Shown here piece after piece: positions 1-28,619 of a DNA stretch of 64,000 bases. Both the position numbers and the translations under genes were made by a program. The notes beneath the pieces were generated by a model. The model was given only the letters and a program-made list of their open reading frames with translations. It had not been told where the DNA came from and made no database searches. Numbering within the stretch: the first letter of the stretch is position 1; every line of letters begins with the position of its first letter. The DNA is from Aquila chrysaetos chrysaetos (Eukaryota; Chordata; Aves; Accipitriformes; Accipitridae): positions 25,946,001 through 26,010,000 of the forward strand of contig NC_044018.1 in the NCBI RefSeq assembly GCF_900496995.4, written 5' to 3'.

Positions 1-474
1 CTCTGAAAGACCTTAAGCACACGCGAGGCAAGCAATCCACTTGTTAGCCAACAGGCATGACAACATAACACAAAATACAAGACTGCATCTTACCATGGGA
101 ATTCAAATGAGTCAAGCTATTCTGCCCTTCATGCCTGCTTAGGGGCCTCCATTTCTTCTTAGGTGTGAAATATATTAACCTGATTCGTGTCAATATAAAA
201 CAACGATAGGGCCGCATGGTGAAATGTGACCCTCTCTGCATATGTAATCTTTAACCGTTTTGCTTGATCTTGTATAACTGTAGGCCTAAGGGAAGTAGGA
301 GAGTATGTATATAGTTCTTGCTTCCTGCAAAAGCCATATAACAGTAGGGAATTACAAAAGTTGGAAACGAAATAAAATCAGACATCAAGTAGAAATCGAA
401 AAATACTTCACACGGTCTCTCGGAAGTAGCGGAATCCTATAGTTGCAAAGGTTTAAAGAAAAAAGGGGGGGGAT
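1..474 (+). mobile_element. 3' internal end of an endogenous retrovirus (partial, cut by window edge)
   Basis: This stretch lies directly upstream of an LTR and ends in a polypurine tract (about 455-473, A-rich then eight G), the primer site for plus-strand synthesis in retroviruses. No open reading frame of useful length is present on the plus strand, so the internal part appears decayed or is 3' non-coding sequence. The remainder of the element, if present, lies left of the window. Assignment rests on position and the polypurine tract only; no viral protein domain was recognised. Confidence 0.5.
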
Positions 475-1195
475 TGATATAGAGAACAAACTGCTTATTG
501 CTTAATGATTGTCTCTCTGTAACTTTACATACCAAGGACTGGTGTTTGTCAAGGATTAAGCCTGTCAGAGACTGGTACTTAGGAATGATGAGCAAGAAGG
601 AACCAAGAGCGATCACAAGACTTAATTAAGTGTTCGATGAATTTACGATCTTGTTAAGAAAACACAAGTAGAGGCCTTGCTTGAATAGATAAGGCCAGAA
701 AAGATAAGAACTCCTGCCTTTTGTTCCCATCCTTGTAGATAATTTAGCTTAAACTAACCATATGGTGCTATACCACTAATGAGAACTTAGATAATAAGAA
801 CACTAACAAGCACTAAAGGTATCAAAACATGTAAAGGACCATACTGCGCAGAATCACCTGAGGAGGGACAAATAGCGGACAAGAGAGGAAGACTATGGAA
901 GACCACCAGAGGACTCCTGAAGACCACCAGAGACCTTCAATGCACCTGCATAAAGGACATTTACATATGTTAATAGTTTCCCGGAAAAGTAATGAATATG
1001 TATAACATTTCTCACGAATCTAGTGAATATGTATGTAGAACCTGTACTTAACCTGCACAATTAGACCTGACGGGGTGTGCCTTGGTAGAGCAGAGGCTCC
1101 CGGTGCACCCAGCGCTGTTTGCTTGCCTCTATTCATATAATAAATTGTAAACTTTAATTAGAATCCTGTTTTGGACATGATTATTTTTCACATCA
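475..1195 (+). mobile_element. ERV 3' LTR, plus strand
   Basis: The segment follows a polypurine tract immediately, begins TGATAT and ends CACATCA, which gives short inverted termini (TGAT/ATCA). It carries an AATAAA polyadenylation signal at 1139-1144, preceded by the GC-rich block around 1073-1125 typical of an R region in avian LTRs, with a short U5 afterwards. The length of about 721 bp is normal for an LTR. The left target-site copy lies outside the window, so boundaries rest on the termini and the polypurine tract. An alternative is a solo LTR that happens to follow a purine run. Confidence 0.6.
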
Positions 1196-1949
1196 GGTAA
1201 GTCACTGGGAACTAAAACATTGCTGAGTAGTATCTATACTGCTAATAAATATAACAGTGCATGAGAAACAGCAAAAAAGACTAAAGAAAACTACCAGTGT
1301 GAACTACATGCAAGAACAGAATGAAACAGGAGTTGCTTGTAATACAGCTAAATTCACAGAAGAAGAAAAAAAAAGCCAAAGGTGATTTTTAACTTGAAGT
1401 TTAAAAAATTAAGGAAACAGAAGAGTCACTTTTCTTCAGTGCACCTTCCTAAGACATGCTGCTAGCAGGCCAACTGACATGTCACAGGAGATAAGCAAGT
1501 CACTGTTGCCAAGCACACATCAATGCAGCAAAGGCAAACGGAAGGTAAAGACATGGCGGATGCTTGTCGTGTAAATACAGGGGGATCAACAAGCTTTGAA
1601 GCAAGCTGTAGCATTCTGGTTCCTAAGACTGAGCCTGCCATGCAATATTGGAAAAGAAAGTCCAATTTGTCAACTGAAATCTGATGGAAAGAGAGTACCC
1701 TGGGGATGGGCAAAGATCTTCTCCCTTCCCCGTTCTTCTCACCAGACGTAAAGGAAGAAAAATGGCAATTTGCAGCCTAGAGCCGCAATCGCAGGTAGGT
1801 TGCTGGCCACTCCTCTCAGCCTGGTATCTCAACAACAAAGGGGACTTTGGAAAAAAAGGATCTGAATTTACTCCCTTGTCGTGATTTCTGAAGGCCACCT
1901 GGGCTAACAGGGGGAAAGAGGGAACATAAATATCTGCACAAGAAGTCAT
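1196..1949. other. intergenic, nothing recognised
   Basis: AT-rich to mixed sequence between the LTR and the CpG-rich block. Short open frames on both strands match nothing I recognise, and I see no splice-flanked coding exon, in particular no glutathione S-transferase N-terminal exon. Confidence 0.5.
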
Positions 1950-2830
1950 CGCTCACATCCTAGCCACACAGACCAGAAGAACACTGGTGAAAAGGGCCAG
2001 ATGACCGGCTCCGCCTGGCATGTCCCGCGGATCCAAGACTCCAGGGCTCGATTTTCACTGCAGCCCTCAGCCAACGGCGGCCGCTCTTTTCTACCCTGCG
2101 TCACGTAACACCAACCTGGGGGGAGTCCCCTACTCAGCGTATGACAGCCCGTAGCCTCCCGGGCCATCAACTCCAACCCCGTCTGTTGGTGACAAGCTCT
2201 TCGCAGACACGCGATGAAGAGTGGTTCATGTTATTAAATGGGGGTCTGTCGTGCCGATAGCTGGCGGTGGGGGGAGGGCTTGGAGGCAAAGAGCAGAACG
2301 GAGCAAGCGCTCACGTAAGAGATGAGTAACGCTGGAGTACGCGCTTCTTGTACAAGTGCCCGGTAAGTCCAGGGCGAGCCGCCCGTGACCTGGGCGGTTA
2401 TCTCCTCATCAGACACCCGAATGCCGACCTGAACCCTGCACGGCCCCCCCGCCCCCGTACCACGAGAGGCAAGCGAGCCGGAGGATACCGGCGTGGTGAT
2501 GGGAGAAGAGAAATCACAGAAACCCACGCTATTCACACAGAGAATTAAAAAAAACCAAAACAAAACCAAGCGAACATACACGGCTTTTAACTAGCGAGGC
2601 AGCAGCGCTTCCCGCCGCAGAGCCCCACAGGCCGCCACCCGCCCGCAGCTGGCGGCCACCCCGTGAGGAAAACAGCCGAGCCGAGCCGAGCCGAGCCGAG
2701 CCGAGCCGAGCCGAGCCGAGCCGAGCCGAGCCGAGCCGAGGCCCACGCGCACCCACCTCTCCCGCCAGCAGACGCCGCCACCCCGCCCCCACCCTCAGCC
2801 CTACGTAGCGGCGACCAGCGGGACAACCGC
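1950..2830 (-). promoter_or_regulatory. CpG-rich block, probable promoter/first exon of a divergent minus-strand gene
   Basis: GC- and CpG-rich DNA lies head to head with RN7SK. A CCAAT box (CCAAT at about 2829-2833, plus strand) and a good minus-strand splice donor (GAG|GTGGGT, GT at 2756-2755) suggest a short non-coding first exon around 2757-2830. In human, GSTA4 is transcribed away from RN7SK at this position, so a GSTA4-like gene is the natural candidate; that is inference from synteny, because no GST coding sequence is visible here. Confidence 0.4.
2675..2740. repeat. (GCCGA)13 pentanucleotide tandem repeat
   Basis: Thirteen uninterrupted GCCGA units (TCGGC on the minus strand) run from 2675 to 2739. 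All units are identical, so the array is young or unstable. It sits just downstream of the candidate minus-strand first exon. Open frames across it are products of the repeat and are not believed to be coding. Confidence 0.95.
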
Positions 2831-3009
2831 CAATAGGAAGCCGGTAATCTACATATTTCTCAAAGGCTTCTGGGTGACAAACGTAATCAAAAAAACCAAA
2901 GAATTTGAACGGTTAAAGAGTTCGAGCTGTGTTAGCCCGAGCGTCTGGTGTTAGAGAGAGGCGTTTCCGCGGTGTGTGTCGCTGGGCTTTGCCCGCCGGC
3001 GGCGTCGCC

Positions 3010-3027
3010 GTGACCAGGGGGCGCTAG
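3010..3027 (+). promoter_or_regulatory. 7SK proximal element region / CTCF-like motif
   Basis: The sequence TGACCAGGGGGCGCTAG occupies about -61 to -45 relative to the 7SK start, where type 3 Pol III promoters carry the PSE bound by SNAPc. It also fits the CTCF core consensus at 13 of 15 positions by eye (AGGGGGCGCT is exact). Either or both roles are possible. Confidence 0.45.
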
Positions 3028-3040
3028 GTTTCGTGGCCCT

Positions 3041-3047
3041 TATATAA
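3041..3047 (+). promoter_or_regulatory. TATA box of RN7SK
   Basis: TATATAA begins 30 bases before the first nucleotide of the 7SK RNA, the spacing that specifies RNA polymerase III in U6/7SK-type external promoters. Confidence 0.85.
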
Positions 3048-3070
3048 CGGTGCGGTCGCAGTGTTGTTCT

Positions 3071-3399
3071 GGATGTGAGGGCGATCTGGCTGCGACATCT
3101 GTCACCCCATTGATCGCCAGGGTTGATTCGGCTGATCTGGCTGGCTAGGCGGGTGTCCCCTTCCTCCCTCACCGCTCCATGTGCGTCCCTCCCGAAGCTG
3201 CGCGCTCGGTCGAAGAGGACGACCTTCCCCGATAGAGACGTACCGTTCATCGGTCAAGGGTATACGGTAGCTGCGCTCCCCTGCTAGAACCTCCAAACAA
3301 GCTCAAGGTCCATTTGTAGGAGAACGTAGGGTAGTCAAGCTTCCAAGACTGCAGACACATCCAAGTGAGGCACTGCATGGGGCAGTCTGCCATTGTTTT
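3071..3399 (+). ncRNA. RN7SK: 7SK small nuclear RNA
   Basis: The transcript begins GGATGTGAGGGCGATCTGG and follows the vertebrate 7SK RNA almost base for base over about 329 nt (human is about 331). The 5' hairpin with its GATC motifs, which binds HEXIM, is intact, as are the central region and the 3' hairpin ending in GGCAGTCTGCC before a TTTT terminator at 3396-3399. 7SK RNA scaffolds LARP7, MEPCE and HEXIM and holds P-TEFb (CDK9/cyclin T) inactive, thereby limiting Pol II pause release. The TATA box at -30 indicates its own Pol III promoter, and the position beside the CILK1 3' end matches human, so this is likely the functional gene and not one of the dispersed pseudogenes. A short stretch near 3233-3262 differs from human (see findings). 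Confidence 0.97.
3396..3399 (+). terminator. Pol III TTTT terminator of RN7SK
   Basis: A four-T run directly after the 3' hairpin, at the same place as in human 7SK; it is short, with no longer T-run following closely. Confidence 0.7.
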
Positions 3400-3787
3400 G
3401 TCCACGCCAGAAACAGGGCTTTTCCCCTCGGGCGCTCCCGCGACCGTGTTACCTTATTCACACTGTATGGGGTGTGCGTGTGTGCATTGAGGAATTCCAA
3501 TTAATTTTTATTTCCATCCCTGAAGGCCATGCTCCATTTATCACTTCTCCCGCTTCCATCCCCCAGCCACCTACGAATCCTTGAGCTCCCCACCTTACAC
3601 ACACGCCAGTTACAATCTACCATCCTTGAACTTGTAAATGTATTTTTCACCTAGTTCATCACCTGTACAATTCATTTTAAGCCCACATGAACAGTTAGGA
3701 AAAGGGCTGGCTTTGTAAGTTATCAACTGTCTTCAGCTTCTACTGCCTTGAAAGCAGGGGGAGAAGGCTGAGGTGACACAAGACACT
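3400..3787. other. intergenic spacer downstream of RN7SK
   Basis: No gene, RNA or repeat recognised between the 7SK terminator and the CR1 fragment. Confidence 0.5.
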
Positions 3788-3960
3788 CAGAACAATTATA
3801 GAACAAAACAAAACAGAATAGAGTATTTCAGTTGGAAGGGACCCAGTGATCATCCAGTCCAACTGCCTGTCCTTCCAAGGTGTTACACATCTTCTGGTTT
3901 AATTCAGCATTGCAGTTAGTTTCAGAGGAGCTGACATCCAAGGACTAAACTATTAGCTTT
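3788..3960 (-). mobile_element. CR1 LINE 3' fragment, minus strand
   Basis: The run TTTCAGTTGGAAGGGACC followed by ATCATCCAGTCCAACTGCC is the reverse complement of the conserved CR1 3' untranslated end. Only the terminal ~150 bp is recognisable, as is usual for 5'-truncated CR1 copies. The right boundary is approximate. Confidence 0.75.
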
Positions 3961-4124
3961 ACACGAAGCTCATGGTATACTGCAGAAATTTCATGCTTAG
4001 ACTCAAATCACGTGGCCAATGAACCTGTGTGTAAAAAAGCACAGCTACCAGGAGGCAGTACTCCTCCGAGAAGGCACCAAATGCAACGCTTACTTAAAAA
4101 AAAACCCCACAACTAAACAAACAA

Positions 4125-7100
4125 AAGCCAAACTAAAGTGCTTTTATTAAAAAATGAATAGAAGATCAAGACTCTAGTCAGTCAGTATTTCAAGAGTAAC
4201 TTTATTCTGGGCAGGAGACACAGGAGTGAAACAAACATTTGTAACGTTTTTGAACAAAAACACTGAATAAACAAGAACCGATATGTCTTTACTCACTCTG
4301 ACAATTCCACCCTCTCCTTCCACATAAGTTCAAAAATGTTCTTTCGATATATGTTTTCCTCCTCACGTTACGGAACATCCTACTCATATCAACAGCCTCA
4401 TTAGATACAGAAATACCATGGAAGTAGGTTTTCTGGCTTAGGGGTTTTTTTGCTAACATCATGGCACTTACACAATACTTTTACAAAAATCTGGATTACA
4501 GAGGTGAACGAGTCCACGGTCAGGCTCCTTTATTTCCAACAGTCATTATAACATGTTATGCATAAGCCTGAGAAAATGTAAACAGTAGAATTCTAAAAAC
4601 ATTTTGCATGAAGATGCTGGTACATATTAAAACACAAAGTAGTAGGTTACGTATGATAAATTCTCAAGATAATGCTGCTTGTCCGTATTTCAGTGTAAAA
4701 AAGACCTACATCTTTTCCGTATCTGTATTGTGTACTGAGACAGCACAGTAAAATACATAGCTCAGTCAACTCAGTCCTTACTCAAAAAGAACTTTTTTCC
4801 AACTTCAGTAAGAATTTGCTTGAGTAAAAGCTACAAGTGCTGCCATTATACTTTGCTGATTTTCTGTCCCACTAAGTTGAAACTAGCAGAAGTGATTCTG
4901 AATATCAAGATTATTAGCTTTTTTCCAAAATAAAGGCTTTACTTTGGGAAAGAGGAGATATGCCAAAAAAAGTACTACTACTTTTTCTAATCTTTTTGCT
5001 GGACTGACCAAAACCTGAATGTCATAGTCAAGAAAACCACTGCAGGGCTGATTGATAAAGGCTCAGAGATTACAGGCCAGGTTCAGATTCATTCTGTGTT
5101 AGTTTAAACACATGGAGTAGTCCCCATCCTTAGTGGAGAGACCCAGGCATCTCCAGAGGGCTACTAAATTCTCGGGTGAGCTGAATTTCTCTTGAGATGA
5201 TTCTCACTCACCACCGGTTTAAAGAGTTGGCTTGCAACAAAGGAGCTCACACTTAGGTGCCTGCAGTTAGGTAGGATGAATCCAAGCCTCAGCAGCCCGT
5301 TGTCGTGACTTGTTTGTCTCCTGCTTCCACTGGTAGGAATTAAGCGTATGGCACAGACTAGTTAAATTGCCTACTTAGGTCTAGGGATACTTAGGAGAGG
5401 TTCAGGGTGTTCCCTCTTGAGACCAATTATTCACTGATAAAATAAATTAAATGATATCTAGACATAAATACAGATATTTATTTCCACCAAGAGAAACAAC
5501 TGTCTTTCCAGTTCTAACACAAATATACATATTTCCCTTTCCACTTAGCCAAAGACACCATCAGCGTGTGCTTTAGAAATCGAATGGCTGCTTTATTTTA
5601 CTGCTAGGCATTGGCATTACTGCTTTGGAAGCAGTTAGATATGGTTTGGAGTTAGTACTTGCTATGAACAAAAAACAGAGTAGGTGGACACAGAACATGT
5701 CCTTGGCACGTGTAAGTCTTACACGCATACTTTTTTTTAATGCATAGACCCTTTTGCTCCCTTTTTGTCTTGTACTGTCTCACAGTGGACCGAGTCCATA
5801 AAAGCAAACACTGAGCAGTGCTCCTCACGGCTCCCCCGGTAGCACTGAGCCAGCAGCCTACTCTAGGGTACAGTTTCCTCAACGTCCCACGCATTCTCCA
5901 CGGGAAGTACTGAAGAGGCCAGCACGCGTTGTCAGTCTCCAGTCCACAGTGGCTGCCCCTTGCGGGTGCCAGCAGACCCCACAGAGAGGATCTCACTGAC
6001 ACACTAGCGATTCAGCTCCTTCGAAATGGCCAGATACTGAGAACTGCTCTGATCCCTTCAGACTGGATTTAAGTCTCATAAATATACGATTTGTCTGATC
6101 TATTAATCAAATGAGCTCAGAAAGGTGAGTATTTCTGTACACTTCTGCAGGAAGATGCGTTTTCACAGCACACTTCAGCTTTGGTGGTGCTGTTCCAAAG
6201 CGCAGCTATAAAATATGTTCTCCCACAGCACTGTACTGTTTTATCTTCCTTCTGTGGAAGGAGGTGCAGGAACAGCCAAATGCTGACTGTGATCTAAATG
6301 AATCTTTTGCTGATGGCTGGACTCTGGCACTCCTTTCCAGTACAGAATTAAACCAGACTGTGGGGCTATTTTCTTTTCTCTATAACCTGATAACTCATTT
6401 TCTCTTACAAACTGAGTTAAACTGCTCTTCAAAGACCTGTATCAGTTTCTGTGAAACCAGCCACAATTTTAGAACATTTTTTAGCAGGACCAGGTAAGGT
6501 CCCATTTTATCCAGTAGAGCCTGGGGGCCTTATTTACAGAAGCTGACATATTCTTCACATTGTAAGTGAAGATGTAATGAAGTAAGTGACAAAGAACTGA
6601 AGTAAGCTTAAACTGACTCATTTCCTCTGGATTTTTTTTTCCAGAAGTGATTTAAAACAGTTGTGAAAATTAAGAAGTCAGCTGCATAGATACTGTTTCC
6701 TTAAACTCTGCTGCTGGCGTGTCACTAATACTTTGTTACTCTGAAACCAGCTTTATAATGTTAGTACTGCCTTAAATATGTCTTCAGATCTTATATTCCC
6801 AACAACAAGAAGTAAAGAAGAAACCGAATCTGATTTTTCTCCTTAGAAATCATTAGAACATTTAAATGAATTTAATGGAGGTAGGTCCACATTCTGTTTC
6901 ATACTGAATAATGCCAAGAAGCAACTTTGAAGCAGGACAAAAGAGCGCTGTGTCAGAAAACAGATCTACAGAAGGGTATTCACCCTTCATCAAACAAGAA
7001 GATTCCCCAAATTTGGTAGAAGGAAAAGAAAAAAAAAAAAAAGCTGGAAAGCTGGACAGCAGTCCAACAAAAACCTTTTAAAGGCAAAAATAAATTAAAA

Positions 7101-7706
7101 AAAAAAAGCCTCCCACTGACTTTCAGCAGTCTCTCAGCGACTGCAAAGGAGAGTTTAGACTGTTAGTCACTCATTCCTTTGATGTCATTACAAAGCAAAT
7201 GAGTATAGGACAACAGAAGCGTGGCATCAAGACATGGCATCACTGAAATTATACAGCCTCATTTAGCACATAAACTTCAGAAAATGTCTAATGAATGCCC
7301 CTTCCTCAGTATTTCTCTTCCACTGCAATATTGCACCACTTTGCTTTTTTTTATCCACTTTTTATAAAAAGTTGAATCTAATAAAGGAAAAGTTAAATTT
7401 TACAAAAGTTTGTTATAAAAATTTATCGTATAAAAATGCCAAACCCCCTAAAAGCCATATATACAAAAAGTATCCGATTTATGAAAATAACTGGACCCAA
7501 TTATATAACAAAACAATTTTATACAAAAAGGTACAGGATTGCATTCAAAGTAATACAAATGAAAGTAAAAAATGCCTTCAAAATGTCTCGTTCATAGAAG
7601 ATCTGTTTCTTTTAAATTTACAGGTATATAAAGCAGTATGAAATTGTCTCATGTGAGCCACCATTTCATGGGAAACACGCACTGGTTCAGAGAGTATTTC
7701 CACACG
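4125..7706 (-). other. CILK1: CILK1 3' untranslated region
   Basis: After the CILK1 stop codon there is about 3.6 kb without another gene. On the minus strand AATAAA signals occur at 4206-4201 and 4148-4143; the last is followed by a strong GT/T-rich downstream element (about 4090-4125), a good cleavage context. Human CILK1 also has a multi-kilobase 3' UTR. The exact end is inferred. Confidence 0.6.
4143..4148 (-). terminator. CILK1: probable distal polyadenylation signal of CILK1
   Basis: AATAAA on the minus strand, with a TTTGTTTGTTT-type GT-rich element 20-45 bases downstream. A second AATAAA at 4201-4206 could be used instead. Confidence 0.55.
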
Positions 7707-25703
<17,997 letters not shown>

Positions 25704-25719
25704 GATGAGGATACTTTTG

Positions 25720-28615
25720 CTGCAAGCGCATTTCAGTCCTTAGTGTTTCTTGTGTTTCTCCTCCGAGTGTAACCAGTTCTTTCTGTGGCAGCATAAATAT
25801 AGAGCACTCAGGACAGTGTGAACAGTTGCAGGAATCATGTTTTCAAGACTTAGCCTTTGGTCTGAAAGCACAGAACATAATCCGTTTGATTTCTGTACCC
25901 TTCCAAGATTGTTTGTTTGCAGACTCCATTCTCCAAGAGACATTCCTTGTAAGCCATATGCAAACACTTGTCTTGGTCTCTCACCAGAAAGGGACACCCT
26001 ATATCTGGACATAACTGGGTATGTTCCCCAAATCCACTCTTAAAGATAGAGGTACTTTACAGCAACCTTGCAGGCAGCCCTAATGGGAGAAACTATTACT
26101 CAAAGCAGATGATAAAGTCTCATAGCTTGGAGAAAATAGTTTGCTATCAGAAAAATCAAGCATTACAGTAAGATAGGAGGGAATCTGTTCTAGCCAAATT
26201 ATCCGACATGTAATTCACCATCTCACAAGTCGTACTGCTGTCAGTTAAACTAATTTCCTGACCTTCCATAAGGTCCTATGCTAGAGATATAGCTGTATGT
26301 ATTCCCTTAAACAAAGTCTTCAGAGGAAGAATATTATACTCATGTCAGGTAAGACCAAAAGCACTTCACTACAGTAGCGCTAAGCATGAATCAGTCTCTA
26401 GAATTAGTAGCCTCTAGATTATCTATCCAACCTTTTGTCCTGACACTGCATGAACAACAGAATGCCAGCTGATAAAGCAAAAAAGTTCTTATGCCCTCAT
26501 TTAATCTGATTGTTGCTAGTATTTCCTACACTTTAGTTTAAAACAAATGTGATCTATTCTATGTAATTTAACCATACATTTGGAATAAAACAGAATTCCC
26601 CTGCAATGAGGGTTCGGTCCCTGCATTCTCTTTTCGTCCAACTCTAAGAGGACAGCAATATTCATGGCTGGCGACTTTTGCCTTCTGTAGCCTGCATTTA
26701 AACTACACTTCCACAATTTTCTTTTGTAGCAGCCTTAAATCTCTCCTCCATCTTGCCTTATTTCAGAAAGTCAAATTATGATTTTAAAAGTAATGGGATT
26801 ATGTTGCTTGAACTCTGAACTGAAACCGATGCAGAGCCACAATCCTGTAGATTCAAGATGTTATAAAGATCCTTTGTTTTCAGTCTTCTAAGCCTATTAG
26901 CCCCACTAATACTGATACAGGAACAAACAAAAATTAGGAAATATGATATTAATACACCTTTTGACAATTTTACACATCGTGTATGAAAAAGAAACAGCAC
27001 GTCTCTAACGCTATCTTAGACACTAGATAGTGTCTCAGGCAGGAGGAATTGCCCTCCGGCAGTATTCGTTTCTCTCCACACACTATTACAGAGAACCATG
27101 ACTGAGCACCTTAAATTAGAGACCTAATCCCAGATTTTGTACTACTTGCCAAGAAACACAGAGCCTGTCCATAAGAACGGCACTTTGGAGTACCAGTTTC
27201 TTTTTGGCTGGTTTTCAGGCTGTGCACCTGCATAGCATAAAGCTATGTTTAGGCAATGTTCTGCATCCAGGTTAAAAAGCTTTGGTTACTCCAGCTGGTC
27301 AATGACTGGATGGCAACTCAGAAGCCTTGGCTCCCAGGCCTTTATTCAGATCCTTGGTGAAAATATCAAACAACGACAAAGCCTTGCATGGTCTCCTAGT
27401 CTGAAAATGTAATATTTATTAGCATCCAAACAAATAATTTTATACACTAACTTCAGATGGAAACAGATGGGACTTGTGGACTCCCCTAATGACAGAGTTC
27501 TGAAATTGCAATCGTAACAGATGCGATGGCTTACAGTTCATGGACCATTATGCCACCCCTGGCTTACCATTCACATATCCCTTTCCAGGAGACTGTGACT
27601 GCAGAATGGAGGAGCATCTTTGCCTCCTGTTCGATAACCACAGCAAATCAAAAGATGCATAACGCTGCCAGCACATGGCATTGCTAGTAATAATCACCAA
27701 TGGCTATCCTGGATAGATCGTTTGTCTGATGTCTCTTAAATAGACGATGTGGCAAACATAACTGCCTATTCCTTACTGGGGATACTAATTTCAGGCCTTC
27801 TCCTTTTCACAGCCACTGATCTTCACAAAACTTATAAGAAATTATCTTTGCGATTCCAGCTCGGCTGTCAAACGTGACCAAAAGAGACAAATGAATTGAA
27901 AAATTTTTGAGGCATAAAGGGAAGGCAAAGAACCTAGAGAGGAAAAAGCAGTCAGAAAATACAGATTTCAGTGAGGAAGGCATGTTAAAAAACATGCCAG
28001 AATGCACAGAAGTTAACACAGCTCCTATGGAAGCACAAATCCACCCGTATGCAAATCCACTGAACAAAACCCAAATAAAGTCTTCTTTGGTTAATTAAAT
28101 CAGTACCATTTCTTGTTGAGCTTAATAGTGAAGTTGTTTTTAAACATCTGTTTTACTTTTCAAGATTTACGTTCTGTCTTTACCACCTTCTGCCCTCTCT
28201 CACCTTCAACTATGGGAATAAACTAAACCTTAGTCTGCAGGCTGTTTCCCCTCGGTAGAGTCCCACTGAAATCACTGAAAAGAGCACGAGCCTCTGACAA
28301 GCAGTTTGCAGAGCCACAACACGTATAATCTAGTCTAGATTCTATTCTACAACTACAATCTAGGCAAATTGACATCGTTAGAGGATGTAAATACAAACTG
28401 CAAAACGGTCTTGGAGTAAAAGAGTGTGTTGACGCTAAACAGAAAAAAGTAAAAGCCTTCTTTTCACCATATTGTAACACCGTGTTCAGGCTCTACCTCA
28501 CCCATAAACGGTTTTTTCCCCACAGAAATTAACCAGCAAAGCCCCTTCAAGAGCAAACCCAATTTAATGCATCAAGACTACTTTCTAAGCATAACTCAAG
28601 CATACTATTTCGCTT
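25720..28615 (-). other. CILK1: CILK1 first intron (5' UTR intron), nothing else recognised
   Basis: AT-rich sequence without a recognisable exon, repeat family or RNA gene on either strand. It is assigned to the 5' UTR intron because no gene start with a promoter lies between it and the CpG islands further right. Confidence 0.55.
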
Positions 28616-28619
28616 ATGT

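Noticed and set aside
2529..2826. Minus-strand frames with long SARLG repeats
   Set aside because: Direct translation of the (GCCGA)13 repeat; no support as protein.
2866..2884. Possible Staf/SPH-type distal element of RN7SK (CTTCTGGGTGACAA)
   Set aside because: Only a partial match to the SPH consensus, and no octamer ATTTGCAT nearby; position (-205 to -187) is suitable but the evidence is too weak to list.
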